Shown here: positions 1-8,825 of the stretch, piece after piece
Position numbering within the stretch: the first letter of the stretch is position 1
Layout: each line of letters opens with the position of its first letter
Source: Yamadazyma tenuis
Taxonomy: Eukaryota; Ascomycota; Pichiomycetes; Serinales; Debaryomycetaceae
Length of the DNA: 64,000 nucleotides
Assembly: GCF_029203305.1 (NCBI RefSeq)
Contig: NC_089466.1
Span: 930,001 to 994,000 of the forward strand
Direction: 5' to 3'
Made by a program: the position numbers and the translations under genes
The notes under the pieces: model-generated
What the model saw: the letters and a program-made list of their open reading frames with translations, nothing else
Database searches by the model: none
Told to the model about the DNA's origin: nothing

Positions 1-623
1 TAGTCATAATAACGGAAGTCAAGAAGTAACTCTGGACCTTTGAAATTTCGGGTCGCCACTCGCACATTGTACTCGGTACCAGGATGGTAGTACTCTGCCA
101 ACCCCCAATCAATGAGACGGAGTTTCCGTTGAGGATGGTCTATCATAATATTATTAGGTTTAACGTCTCGATGCATAATGCCCATCAGGTGACAGTAGTC
201 CAATGCCTTGAGTAGCTCAAGCATGTAGAATCGGATGTCGAGGTCTTTGAGAGTTGGATATAACGTCCGATGGTCAACGTTATTAACGTATTCGAATATG
301 ATGGCAGGGGTTTTCAGGGCTGGATTCTTGACGATATCATGGACACCGATAATGTTGGGTCCCTGGCAAACATTTTTGAGAATCGATATTTCTCGTTTGA
401 TTTTCTTCTTCTTGACTGGCTTAAGCACCTTTATAACACAGTAACTTCCGTTGGTGGTTTCAACCCCCAAAAACACTTCAGAATATTTACCCCGGCCAAT
501 TCGGTTCAAAATCTCGTAGGAATCGGTGGGATTCCAAGAGAGTTGGAAGCTATCGTAGTCCCAGTATGATTTGGGTTTGGATGCTAGCACATCCGTGTAT
601 ACTTTGGAGTGGAACTTGGTCAT
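1..623 (-). CDS. Casein kinase 2 catalytic (alpha) subunit paralogue, 3' end cut by window edge
   Basis: The minus strand reads open from an ATG at 623-621 to the window edge, about 207 codons of an alpha-type CK2 kinase; the C-lobe end lies outside. Visible motifs in order are the glycine loop GRGKYSEV, the VIKVLK lysine followed by the basic cluster KKKKIKRE, the catalytic loop HRDVKPNN, the CK2-type DWG (not DFG) metal-binding motif, and an activation segment [16 protein letters not shown]2 phosphorylates serine/threonine in acidic contexts and is a tetramer of two alpha and two beta subunits. It lies in the same direction as, and 193 bp from, a second complete alpha gene (817-1797), so the pair is a tandem duplication. 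It is the more divergent copy: the family usually has HRDVKPHN and [11 protein letters not shown]. The catalytic residues in view are all present, so it is probably active. Whether it corresponds to CKA1 or CKA2 cannot be decided. Confidence 0.9.
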   Translation of the reverse strand, partial: MTKFHSKVYTDVLASKPKSYWDYDSFQLSWNPTDSYEILNRIGRGKYSEVFLGVETTNGSYCVIKVLKPVKKKKIKREISILKNVCQGPNIIGVHDIVKNPALKTPAIIFEYVNNVDHRTLYPTLKDLDIRFYMLELLKALDYCHLMGIMHRDVKPNNIMIDHPQRKLRLIDWGLAEYYHPGTEYNVRVATRNFKGPELLLDFRYYD

Positions 624-816
624 AAGGGTAAAACGGGATGAAATGTATGTGAGCGCGCCTTTGTCGAAATTAGCCCCAAAACGAGCCTTCACTAAAATGA
701 CACAATCGCAGCTTCGCTACAAAGACAAAACTATTACAAAGTTGTGCTACAAAGTTGTACCACAAACAGGAACCCAAGACTCTTCGTCTATTAATTATTA
801 ACTACTTCCCGACACT

Positions 817-1797
817 TTAGGCCTTAGGTCTCACGGGATCGAAGTATGGATGGTCCATAGCTTCTTGGGCTGTTAACCTTTCCTGGTGATCGTATCTCAA
901 CAACTTATCGATCAAGTCCAAAAACTCGTCGCTCACCAAAGGCTGATTAGACTCATTGATGAATCGTTTCCAAGGTCTTCTGCTGTAGTAACCCAAATCC
1001 TCGTACTCTTCGGTCAACCGCAAATTGTACTTCCTCAAGTATTTGTTTAAGTCGTCAGATCCCAACACTCTGACAATCTGCACAAGTTGATCGGTGTTGG
1101 ACTTGCCGTGAAAGAATGGCTCTTTTTTGAACACCATAGATGCGAACATGCACCCATAAGACCACAAATCGAGTGAGTAATCATAATACCTAAAATCCAC
1201 CAACAACTCAGGTCCTTTGAAGTATCGAGAGGCAACTCTGGCATTGTACTCGGTACCTGGGTGGTAATACTCCGCCAATCCCCAATCAATGAGCCGGAGG
1301 GTCTTGGTGTCGTAGTCAATCATCACATTATGAGGTTTGACGTCTCTGTGCATAATTCCCATCAGGTGGCAGTAGTCTAAAGCTTTGAGCAACTCAAACA
1401 TATAGTACCGAATATCATAGTCGGTGAAGGTTGGATACAATGTTCTAAAATCGATGTTGTTGACATGTTCAAATACCAAGGCCGGGGTTTTCAGTTGGGG
1501 TTCTCTGACAATATCCAACAACCTAATCACATTTGGACCGTCAACCAAGTTTTGTAAAATGGAGATTTCCCGTTTTATCTTCTTCCGCTTGACGGGTTTT
1601 AGTACCTTAATAACAACCTTACTGCCTTGTGGAAGCTCCACTCCTAAGAACACTTCAGAATATTTACCTCTACCCAACTTTTTGATGATCTCGTATTTAT
1701 CTTGAGAGTTCCACTTGAGCACGACATTCTCGTAGTCCCAGAACCCTTGGGGTTTGGTCAGCAACGCATCGGTATAAACACGCGATACGGATGACAT
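817..1797 (-). CDS. Casein kinase 2 catalytic (alpha) subunit
   Basis: A 326-residue kinase, close to the usual CK2 alpha length. It carries the glycine loop GRGKYSEV, the VIKVLK lysine, the basic stretch KRKKIKRE used in substrate binding, HRDVKPHN with catalytic D152, DWG with D171, and the activation segment [13 protein letters not shown]. These are the canonical CK2 residues, so this is the more conserved of the two tandem copies. The frame stays open upstream to a GTG at 1941, which would add a hydrophobic N-terminus. I rejected that because the family begins at the MSSVSRVY methionine (ATG at 1797-1795) and yeast does not normally start at GTG. CK2 acts in nucleus and cytoplasm on many targets, including ribosome biogenesis and transcription factors. 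The CKA1 or CKA2 name is not assigned because the paralogy is local. Confidence 0.95.
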   Translation of the reverse strand: MSSVSRVYTDALLTKPQGFWDYENVVLKWNSQDKYEIIKKLGRGKYSEVFLGVELPQGSKVVIKVLKPVKRKKIKREISILQNLVDGPNVIRLLDIVREPQLKTPALVFEHVNNIDFRTLYPTFTDYDIRYYMFELLKALDYCHLMGIMHRDVKPHNVMIDYDTKTLRLIDWGLAEYYHPGTEYNARVASRYFKGPELLVDFRYYDYSLDLWSYGCMFASMVFKKEPFFHGKSNTDQLVQIVRVLGSDDLNKYLRKYNLRLTEEYEDLGYYSRRPWKRFINESNQPLVSDEFLDLIDKLLRYDHQERLTAQEAMDHPYFDPVRPKA

Positions 1798-2110
1798 GGT
1801 GGGTGTGTTTTTTTGTGTTTGTAATTGAGCAAATTGTTTAAACAGGTAAGCGCTGTCCGACTTTAGGATGAGGACTAGAACAATAGCAATGAATGGGATT
1901 AAAAACCACTGATGTGTGAGTCTGAATACTACCGGGGACACCGTGGCGCTGTAGTTTTAGTACAAAGCTGTCGATGTATTGGGTCTTTTAATTTGACCCC
2001 AATGTCTCACCAAGTGCACGATGTGAGGGTTTTTTGTGAAGATGCCAATAGGCGATGCGCGGGTCGGTTCTATTGCAAATCGTTGACTTGTCAAACATTA
2101 AGCTACAAAA
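1798..2110. other. Intergenic: CK2 alpha promoter / LTV1 3' flank
   Basis: This 313-bp stretch separates the CK2 alpha start from the LTV1 stop; both genes run on the minus strand. It contains the rejected in-frame GTG extension of the kinase. I see no RNA gene or clear repeat in it. Confidence 0.5.
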
Positions 2111-3397
2111 TTATAAGGTTACCTTGGCAAATTGGTTCACAAGAGAAGGCTCTTGCTCTTTTCTCCTTCTAGACACCTTCGTATTAGAGGCATCATCGGA
2201 GGCTTTCTGAAGTCTTTTCATTTCGTCATTTTTCTTCATCAACTTTCTTCCTCCCTTCTCCAACTCGTAGTTATCAAGGAAATCATCAAGCATGTCTTCA
2301 AAGTCATTTCTTTCGTCTTCCATACGGAATTCCTGGTACTCCTCCGGAGCTTCGTCTTTCTCAAAGTCCTTTGCGAGCTTCTCAAATCTATCATCCAATA
2401 ATGTCAACCCTTCTGAACGGAAAACAGCAGAAGAGGACATGGAAAAAGACGAGGTGTCGGTCATAGCACCCTTTTTCTTTCTTAGCTTGGTACCAGACTT
2501 CTTTACTCGGGCCATTTGTGGTAGCTCTTTCAACTCCGGCAATTGGTCGTTTTCTTCAAAGTCATCTTCAAAGTCATCATCTGAGTCATCTGAGTCATCG
2601 GAGTTATGATGCGTCTGCTTAAACCTCTCAAAGTCCTTCTCCCAGGCAGTATTTAGCACCACATTCTTGGCCGTTTCCGGGGCTTCACCTTCATTGTAGG
2701 GTAATTCATGCCGTTCCAAATCACCCACTTCGTATGGTGTTCTGTCCTGGTTGTCACTGTCATACTGGTCAAACTCATCTTGGTAGTTGTCCATATCCCA
2801 CTCATCGTACTCCTCTTCAGGTATATCGGCCGCTGTACCGGACTTTAAAATGTCATTGAAAAAATCATCATCATCCTCACCGTCCTCAATATATGCTTCA
2901 TCTTCTAACGCTTCGAGTGTTTCTCTCAACCGGGGGTCCATGTTGGGCTTGAATCCCTGAAGCTCACGGGGAATGTTTTCCATATCGGCCTGGGTGACTT
3001 TTTTCCCCGTTTCTGAAGGTAATTGATCTTTTAAAAGCTCCATCAAATCCTGTTGCTTGGGCTTAGGCTTTGGAGTATCTTTTTTGGCAATGAACACCGC
3101 ATCCTCCGACTGACCAATAGGTTTCAAATGCTGCATGTAGTCATACTTGGAATCATCATAATAGATTCCGTACTGGGCGGCCAACCCTTCATTATCCCTT
3201 ACGGACTGTGCCTCATCTCCTAATGTGGCCTCGAGCTCACTTAGAGTATTTGCCTTAGTGGGTTTTTGCTTGCCCCCTACCGGCACAAGAACATGACGAG
3301 ACGCATCGTTGTCGAAATAGAGCTCGTCATCATGTGACCTGTGCACCACCGAGAACGTCGTGGCGTTCTTCTTATCAAATCTTCTTCTAGGAGCCAT
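2111..3397 (-). CDS. LTV1: LTV1, 40S ribosomal subunit assembly factor
   Basis: A 428-residue protein with the Ltv1 family start: a basic FDKKNATTFSVVHRSHDD segment followed by SRHVLVPV. The middle is highly acidic (Asp/Glu runs near residues 180-290) and the C-terminus is basic (SRRRKEQEPSLVNQF). Ltv1 binds pre-40S particles with Enp1 and Rps3, and its phosphorylation by the CK1 kinase Hrr25 allows beak maturation; it is also linked to nuclear export of the small subunit. Length is near that of the baker's yeast protein. The ATG at 3397-3395 is the first methionine. A GCGATGA element lies 18-24 bp upstream, next to an A/T-rich run, as expected for a ribosome-biogenesis gene. Confidence 0.93.
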   Translation of the reverse strand: MAPRRRFDKKNATTFSVVHRSHDDELYFDNDASRHVLVPVGGKQKPTKANTLSELEATLGDEAQSVRDNEGLAAQYGIYYDDSKYDYMQHLKPIGQSEDAVFIAKKDTPKPKPKQQDLMELLKDQLPSETGKKVTQADMENIPRELQGFKPNMDPRLRETLEALEDEAYIEDGEDDDDFFNDILKSGTAADIPEEEYDEWDMDNYQDEFDQYDSDNQDRTPYEVGDLERHELPYNEGEAPETAKNVVLNTAWEKDFERFKQTHHNSDDSDDSDDDFEDDFEENDQLPELKELPQMARVKKSGTKLRKKKGAMTDTSSFSMSSSAVFRSEGLTLLDDRFEKLAKDFEKDEAPEEYQEFRMEDERNDFEDMLDDFLDNYELEKGGRKLMKKNDEMKRLQKASDDASNTKVSRRRKEQEPSLVNQFAKVTL

Positions 3398-3414
3398 GGT
3401 TGTAGTTTACAAAG

Positions 3415-3421
3415 TCATCGC
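3415..3421. promoter_or_regulatory. PAC-like element upstream of LTV1
   Basis: The plus strand reads tcatcgc, which is GCGATGA on the gene strand, followed by an A/T-rich run (gaaaataattt) resembling an RRPE element. PAC (GCGATGAG) and RRPE are the standard motif pair of ribosome-biogenesis genes. It lies 18-24 bp before the LTV1 start codon. Confidence 0.5.
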
Positions 3422-3472
3422 GAAAATAATTTATGTCGTACTGTACAATCCATCTATAAAAATGTCGCGGCT

Positions 3473-4906
3473 CTAATGATCATGACGATTCATCAGTTCA
3501 GCAATGATGTGTTCCCAGTTGCTGTAGTAGATCACATATCCTTCGGAGGCAGCGAGAAAAGCTACTCCCGAGATCAACCCGATCCAGAGGCCTTCAACTC
3601 CGTATCCCATGGGAAATGCTAAAAGGTACCCAATGGGTAATGCCACAAAATAGTAGGAAGCGATATTCAAAATCGATCCGATCCGTTGTTTTCCTTGGCC
3701 ACGAAGTACCCCTGCACCCAACACATTGAACGAGTCTGCAAGTTGGTTGATGGCAGCAAGTCCAATTAATCTACTGGCAATGTTGATAACTCCGGTGTCC
3801 TTGGTGAAAACACCAGCCAAAAAGGTCTTTCCAAAGAAAAGAACCGTGAAATTGAAGCAAGAAAGGAAGACTCCAAGGACTAAGAACACCTGAAGCACAC
3901 GACGTGCCCCACCGATATTGTGGGAACCCACGTAGTGTCCTATTCTGGTGGTGATGGCTACGGCCACTGCGAATGCAAGTTGAAATGCCAAGGATCCCAC
4001 GTTCAGGGCAATGGACTGAGCAGCTAACGAGTCGGTTCCGAACGAAGCCGCGAGAATTGTTAACACTTCAAAGGCCAAATATTCTGCCTCCACCATGATA
4101 ACTCCGGGAAGGGCCAATTTGAGCATAGGGATCCAGTTGATGGTGGCTTTCTGCCAATCAAACCCGTTCCAGCATTTGCGACCATCCACAAACACAATGT
4201 ATCCAATCATTAGAAGCGTCATAAGCCAATAAACAATCGAGACCGCAATTGGGGCTCCGATATACCCTAAACCGTAGGTGGGGCTCCAGACTAAAAGATA
4301 ATTCAACAAAATATTGATGGGAGCCACAATCATAAGGATGTATGTGGCAGCATGGAAAATATGCTGTGCTTGCAAGAACCGTTTTCCCGTCTCGAAAAGG
4401 AACAAGCCCGGGGTTCCAAGAGTGCTGATACGCAAATAGAGCTGGGCCAACTGGGCCAACTCAGCATCACCGACCAAAGGTTCCAAAATACTGGCTGAAA
4501 ACCACCAGATTATGCTCAAAGGAAATATTGTCACTACAAGGATCATAAGCGAACACCGTTGGAAGTAAACTCCTACGTTGTGGAGGTCTCCAGATCCAAA
4601 TGCCTGCGAACACAACGAATCTAAACTGGTGGACATTCCCTGATAAACCGCCAACCCGGTGATATTAAAGGTACAAACCGCCAAGGACGCAGCAGCAAGC
4701 TCTTTGGGTCCCAACTTGCCTGCGGCGAAAATGGTGGTTACTGATAATAAATATTGGAGGAAGAAGCTGACAATAAGAGGACCGGAGGAATTGACCGTGA
4801 ACTTGAATTCTCGTTCAAAGGTGGCTTCTGGTCCTAAAAGTGTGACCTCCAGCTCTGCAGCTGCGTAAGTCTCGAAGTCTCCATTCAAAAGCCGTTCTTC
4901 ACTCAT
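3473..4906 (-). CDS. MATE-family multidrug/toxin efflux transporter (ERC1-like)
   Basis: A 477-residue multi-spanning protein with the two-lobed MATE architecture, about 12 hydrophobic segments. Near the N-terminus are the family's GPLIVSFFLQYLLSV and ELAAASLAV stretches, and GMSTSLDSLCSQAFGSGD is the usual loop after the second helix. The second half carries AQSIALNVGSLAFQ and RIGHYVGSHN. MATE proteins export cationic drugs or metabolites by cation antiport. Baker's yeast relatives are Erc1 (ethionine resistance) and YDR338C, both longer at the N-terminus. The frame opens at a TTG at 4915; the ATG at 4906-4904 (MSEERLL) was chosen. Substrate and membrane (plasma membrane or vacuole) cannot be read from the sequence. 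Confidence 0.9.
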   Translation of the reverse strand: MSEERLLNGDFETYAAAELEVTLLGPEATFEREFKFTVNSSGPLIVSFFLQYLLSVTTIFAAGKLGPKELAAASLAVCTFNITGLAVYQGMSTSLDSLCSQAFGSGDLHNVGVYFQRCSLMILVVTIFPLSIIWWFSASILEPLVGDAELAQLAQLYLRISTLGTPGLFLFETGKRFLQAQHIFHAATYILMIVAPINILLNYLLVWSPTYGLGYIGAPIAVSIVYWLMTLLMIGYIVFVDGRKCWNGFDWQKATINWIPMLKLALPGVIMVEAEYLAFEVLTILAASFGTDSLAAQSIALNVGSLAFQLAFAVAVAITTRIGHYVGSHNIGGARRVLQVFLVLGVFLSCFNFTVLFFGKTFLAGVFTKDTGVINIASRLIGLAAINQLADSFNVLGAGVLRGQGKQRIGSILNIASYYFVALPIGYLLAFPMGYGVEGLWIGLISGVAFLAASEGYVIYYSNWEHIIAELMNRHDH

Positions 4907-5041
4907 GGAGGACAAAATATGATATGAGACAGGTGATATTGAGATGGATATTTAAGCAGAAAACCAAATTCCGCGCTCGTCCCAGGTCCAAAACCAGTGC
5001 CAAATAGGCAGGAGGAAGCGGAAACACCATGATATGACTAT

Positions 5042-5956
5042 TCAGCAGAAAACATACACGGTGTTATCGGTGTAGAAACTCTGAAACTTTTCCAGGGCCG
5101 CCGGCACGGGGATCTTGAGTTTGGGAGATATTTTGTATTGGTCACATGTAGACTCGAATATGAGGTGGCCACCTTCATATGCCAACTTAGCGTAATTGTA
5201 GGGAAGATTCGACTCAATTTTCACGAGAAACGTATAGTCTTTTCCTTGAAGGCTCTGGAAGCTCACAGCATTCGATACTCGTGTGGGCGGTTTCTGTGTT
5301 TGTGGAGCTGAACTTGTTTGTGCTTTCGGTTTCGGTGTCAGTTCGATCTCCTCTATCAAGGGCCGTTTTACAGGAGCTTCAAGAACAATATTACCGGCGA
5401 GATCGTTGTCCTTCAAACCCCCTCTTATTTCCTCGATCAATGCCAAACTCTCGTTGTTCTTCAAATCATGAAGCTTCTTCTGCAAACCCGTGTCAGTCAA
5501 ATCAGACCGCTGGATTTCAGTGGCACTAAGCTCACCCTTATTCATCATCTTTGGCATCGTATACTGCCGGTCAAGTACTATGTCGTACAAGATTTCCACT
5601 GCTTCCATGCACCACTCGTTCAAGATCGACTTGAGGTTAGAGTCAATTAAACACCATCTGAAACACGTATCATTGATACAGCAGTCGTAGCAGAAAGACT
5701 GCTGTCCCTTCTTATCCGTCACAGCCTTTTCACGTGACACAATGATGGGAATTTCCCATTTGTTATCTACTATTAACGGGAACACCACTGCTGGATCAAA
5801 CGCAAGTGGCGGTTGTGGGACCTGAGGATCTTGACACACATTGATAAATACCTTAGAGCTGACGACGACCGTCTGTGAGGAGGATTCAAGCACACGGGAC
5901 TTGAGTACGTACCCAGGAGTGGGTGCTAGCACGATTGACTCACCTGCGACTTCCAT
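5042..5956 (-). CDS. PIH1: PIH1, R2TP chaperone complex subunit
   Basis: A 304-residue protein with an N-terminal PIH1 domain (roughly residues 20-160, containing VFINVCQDPQVPQPP and FPLIVDNKWEIPIIVS) and a C-terminal CS-like beta-sandwich (from about residue 235, ending FYTDNTVYVFC). The family uses the PIH domain to bind phosphorylated clients or Tel2 and the CS domain to bind Tah1. With Tah1, Rvb1 and Rvb2 it forms R2TP, which works with Hsp90 in box C/D snoRNP, RNA polymerase and PIKK assembly. The ATG at 5956-5954 fits. The gene is divergent from BPL1 with about 125 bp between the start codons. Confidence 0.88.
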   Translation of the reverse strand: MEVAGESIVLAPTPGYVLKSRVLESSSQTVVVSSKVFINVCQDPQVPQPPLAFDPAVVFPLIVDNKWEIPIIVSREKAVTDKKGQQSFCYDCCINDTCFRWCLIDSNLKSILNEWCMEAVEILYDIVLDRQYTMPKMMNKGELSATEIQRSDLTDTGLQKKLHDLKNNESLALIEEIRGGLKDNDLAGNIVLEAPVKRPLIEEIELTPKPKAQTSSAPQTQKPPTRVSNAVSFQSLQGKDYTFLVKIESNLPYNYAKLAYEGGHLIFESTCDQYKISPKLKIPVPAALEKFQSFYTDNTVYVFC

Positions 5957-6080
5957 TGACTAAAGAAAAGTGAGTTACCAAGAGCGATGGCTCGCGAGTG
6001 CGACTCAACTGAAATATGCGGGCGACTCATTTTGTCGGATTTTTCACCGCGACTGCAAAGTTCCTAAAACCCTTTACTTA

Positions 6081-8075
6081 ATGAACGTCTTAGTTTACTC
6101 AGGTCCTGGTACCACCACCGAAAGCGTCAAGCACTGTCTCGAGTCGCTTCGGATACATCTTTCCCCGTACTATGCTGTGGTCACGGTTGGAGAAAAGTCA
6201 CTTCTCAATGATCCATGGCAGCTTAAAACCAAAGCCCTTGTGATTCCTGGAGGTGCAGATACTCCCTACTGCAACAGTTTCAACGGGGCTGGAAATCGAC
6301 TCATCACAAACTTCGTGCGCAAGGGAGGCAAGTTCATTGGTTTTTGTGCCGGGGGTTACTATGCTGCTGCCAGGTGTGAGTTTGAAGCTGGGACTGCAAA
6401 CGAAGTATCTGGATCAAGGGAATTGGGATTCTTTCCAGGAACATGCGTGGGTACCGCATATAAGGGGTTTGTCTATAACTCACACGAGGGAGCTCGCATC
6501 ACACCCATCTCGGTGCTGGGCAGTCTTGACTGTCCCCCCACTGTTTTCAACTATTATAATGGTGGAGGTGTATTTGCTAATGCCGACAAATTGTCTAATG
6601 TCGAGGTGCTTGGGCGGTACACAGAGGATTTGGATACTCCTCCAGAAGCCGGCAACGCGGCGGTGGTATACTGTCGTGTTGGAAAAGGAGGAGCTTTGTT
6701 GACGGGATGTCATCCTGAGTTTGGGCCCATTGCGGGAAATAGCAGCAGCTATGGCAGCAGAGAACCATCTCCTCATGGGCAAGCAATATTGGGGTCTCTT
6801 CAGCCCCATGACGGTGATAGGAACATTTTCTTGAAGGCGTGTTTGGCCAAGCTCGGACTCCAAGTGAATAGTGAACTGAGTATTCCCACCATTACACCTA
6901 TTCACATTCTCTCATTGTTAGATCCTTCAAAAACCATCAAAATGGTGGAGACCATGAAAACCAAGCTTGATTTCATTGGAGATACCTTCGAGGATACTGT
7001 TGATACGTTCCATTTGCACGGACCCCACGAAGTGGTTGAACGGCCAGATGATGGTACTCACTTGATCTTGCACGTGAGCGATGCACCCGATAGTAAAGAC
7101 ACTCCGTACTTCAACACCACCAAATACTTTGAGGCTTTACAAACACTCTATGACACCAACCACGTCAAGGACGGGCAGTTTGGCCAGATTATTGGGTATG
7201 GAGAAGTGGTGACATCCACCAGCTCTCTTCTCGATAAAAACTCCAAATGGCTTCCCTATGTTCCCCACGGCTTCGTGATGTGTGCAACCACCCAGGTGGC
7301 AGGAAGGGGCCGCGGAGGAAACGTGTGGGTCAACCCCAAAGGGGTGATGGCCCAATCAGTGGTGTTTCGAGTAAATCCCAAGAACGCTCGTTCCATTGTG
7401 ACATTACAATATGTTCTTGGGTTGGCACTCGTGGAACTGATTATGAATTATGGCTGCACCGAGCCTGGTACTGGAGCTGGGTACGAAGAGATGCCGGTGA
7501 AGCTCAAGTGGCCCAACGACATTTATGCCTTGAAACCGGAGTTTTTCAATGAGTTTGGTGATCATCATAGCCCTACCACCATTGATGGTACCGACGAAAA
7601 GTACGCCAAGGTCTCGGGTGCCCTTGTCAACTCGCAGTTCATCGATGGGAAATTTCATCTTGTGTGGGGAGCAGGAGTGAATTTGGCCAACGAAGCTCCA
7701 ACCACTTCACTTAATTTGATTTTGGCTAAACTCAACCAAATCAGAGCCAAGAGGGGTTTACAACCACTACCTCTTTATGAACACGAGGTGTTACTTGCTA
7801 AGATCATGTTCACCGTGAACCAGTTCTACAGTGTGTTTGAGCATTCGGGAATGACACCTTTCTTGCCGTTGTATTATAAAAGATGGTTCCACAGTGACCA
7901 GGTGGTGACGGTGACTTCAGATGGGACAACGAGAAAGTGTCGCATTCAGGGAATTACCGAAGACAATGGGTTGCTTGTGGTGGTGGACCAGTCTAGTAAA
8001 GAGAAGTTGGAGCTTCAGCCGGATGGCAACTCGTTTGACATTTTCAAGGGGTTGGTGTATCGGAAGATCCAGTGA
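6081..8075 (+). CDS. BPL1: BPL1, biotin--protein ligase
   Basis: A 664-residue biotin apo-protein ligase. The N-terminal half is the fungal/animal glutamine-amidotransferase-like domain (MNVLVYSGPGTT at the start, VIPGGADTPYC and GKFIGFCAGGYY). The C-terminal half is the BirA-type catalytic core, with the biotinyl-AMP loop GRGRGGN at residues 408-414, KLKWPNDIYAL, KVSGALVNSQF and the closing NGLLVVVDQ / LQPDGNSFDIFKG segment. The enzyme attaches biotin to acetyl-CoA carboxylase, pyruvate carboxylase and the other yeast biotin proteins. The frame extends upstream to a GTG at 5970, but the family starts at MNVLVY (ATG at 6081). Confidence 0.96.
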   Translation: MNVLVYSGPGTTTESVKHCLESLRIHLSPYYAVVTVGEKSLLNDPWQLKTKALVIPGGADTPYCNSFNGAGNRLITNFVRKGGKFIGFCAGGYYAAARCEFEAGTANEVSGSRELGFFPGTCVGTAYKGFVYNSHEGARITPISVLGSLDCPPTVFNYYNGGGVFANADKLSNVEVLGRYTEDLDTPPEAGNAAVVYCRVGKGGALLTGCHPEFGPIAGNSSSYGSREPSPHGQAILGSLQPHDGDRNIFLKACLAKLGLQVNSELSIPTITPIHILSLLDPSKTIKMVETMKTKLDFIGDTFEDTVDTFHLHGPHEVVERPDDGTHLILHVSDAPDSKDTPYFNTTKYFEALQTLYDTNHVKDGQFGQIIGYGEVVTSTSSLLDKNSKWLPYVPHGFVMCATTQVAGRGRGGNVWVNPKGVMAQSVVFRVNPKNARSIVTLQYVLGLALVELIMNYGCTEPGTGAGYEEMPVKLKWPNDIYALKPEFFNEFGDHHSPTTIDGTDEKYAKVSGALVNSQFIDGKFHLVWGAGVNLANEAPTTSLNLILAKLNQIRAKRGLQPLPLYEHEVLLAKIMFTVNQFYSVFEHSGMTPFLPLYYKRWFHSDQVVTVTSDGTTRKCRIQGITEDNGLLVVVDQSSKEKLELQPDGNSFDIFKGLVYRKIQ

Positions 8076-8290
8076 TTCGCAGCCAAAGCTGTTGCAGGAT
8101 AGGCTAATTGTACAATACAGAATAGGCTAATAAGAACAGGCTAACACTATACAAATATACAATGTGTATTGAAGCAGCCAGCTAAAAAACAGTATTTTAA
8201 AAATATGCTCTTAGGCCGTTTGTGGAATCTAGTTGCAAATGGACTTTGTGCTTACGCGACCGCGACCACATTATTTTGCTACTAAATAAC

Positions 8291-8701
8291 ATGAAGGTTC
8301 AGGTGCTAGAATGGAATGCTGTTGCTTCATGGCACTGGGACTTGAAAGTCGACGACTCGGGAGTTGCCGATGAGCTCTGTGGTATTTGTCGAGTGCCCTT
8401 TGATGGGACTTGTCCCAGCTGTAAGTATCCCGGTACTGACTGTCCGTTGATACTAGGTGATGGGTGTACTCATAACTTCCATCTCCATTGTATACTCAAA
8501 TGGTTGGAGCAAGATACTTCCAAAGGACTCTGTCCTATGTGTCGACAAGTGTTTGTCTACAAGAGGATAAAGAATATGGGCACTAGTGAAGAGCTTCATA
8601 ATCTCCAGGTGCTTATTGAAGGCCATAAAGCCATGCGGGAGAGAGAGAACGAGGAGAATGAATTCGATCTGTTCGAGGATGATGTTCGAATGACCGACTA
8701 G
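8291..8701 (+). CDS. APC11: APC11, RING-H2 subunit of the anaphase-promoting complex
   Basis: A 136-residue protein starting MKVQVLEWNAVASWHWD, which matches the conserved Apc11 N-terminus. It carries the Apc11-type RING-H2 (CGICRVPFDGTCPSCKYPG, CTHNFHLHCILKWL, CPMCRQ), with the extra cysteines that give this family a third zinc. Apc11 is the catalytic RING of the APC/C ubiquitin ligase; it binds the cullin Apc2 and recruits the E2 for ubiquitination of cyclins and securin. The frame opens at a GTG at 8222, but the ATG at 8291 is the family start. The C-terminal tail after the RING is acidic and variable. Confidence 0.95.
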   Translation: MKVQVLEWNAVASWHWDLKVDDSGVADELCGICRVPFDGTCPSCKYPGTDCPLILGDGCTHNFHLHCILKWLEQDTSKGLCPMCRQVFVYKRIKNMGTSEELHNLQVLIEGHKAMRERENEENEFDLFEDDVRMTD

Positions 8702-8825
8702 TTGATAAAGAAGACTTCTCAATACACCCTTTTACACCACTACGACCCCCTGATGACTTATGACCATATAGTTCAATATATGCCTATTATCCTATCCATT
8801 TCGCGAGTAGATAATTTTTCATCCA

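Noticed and set aside
1798..1941. N-terminal extension of CK2 alpha with a hydrophobic segment
   Set aside because: It begins at GTG, and the family starts at the downstream ATG; a membrane-anchored CK2 alpha is not supported.
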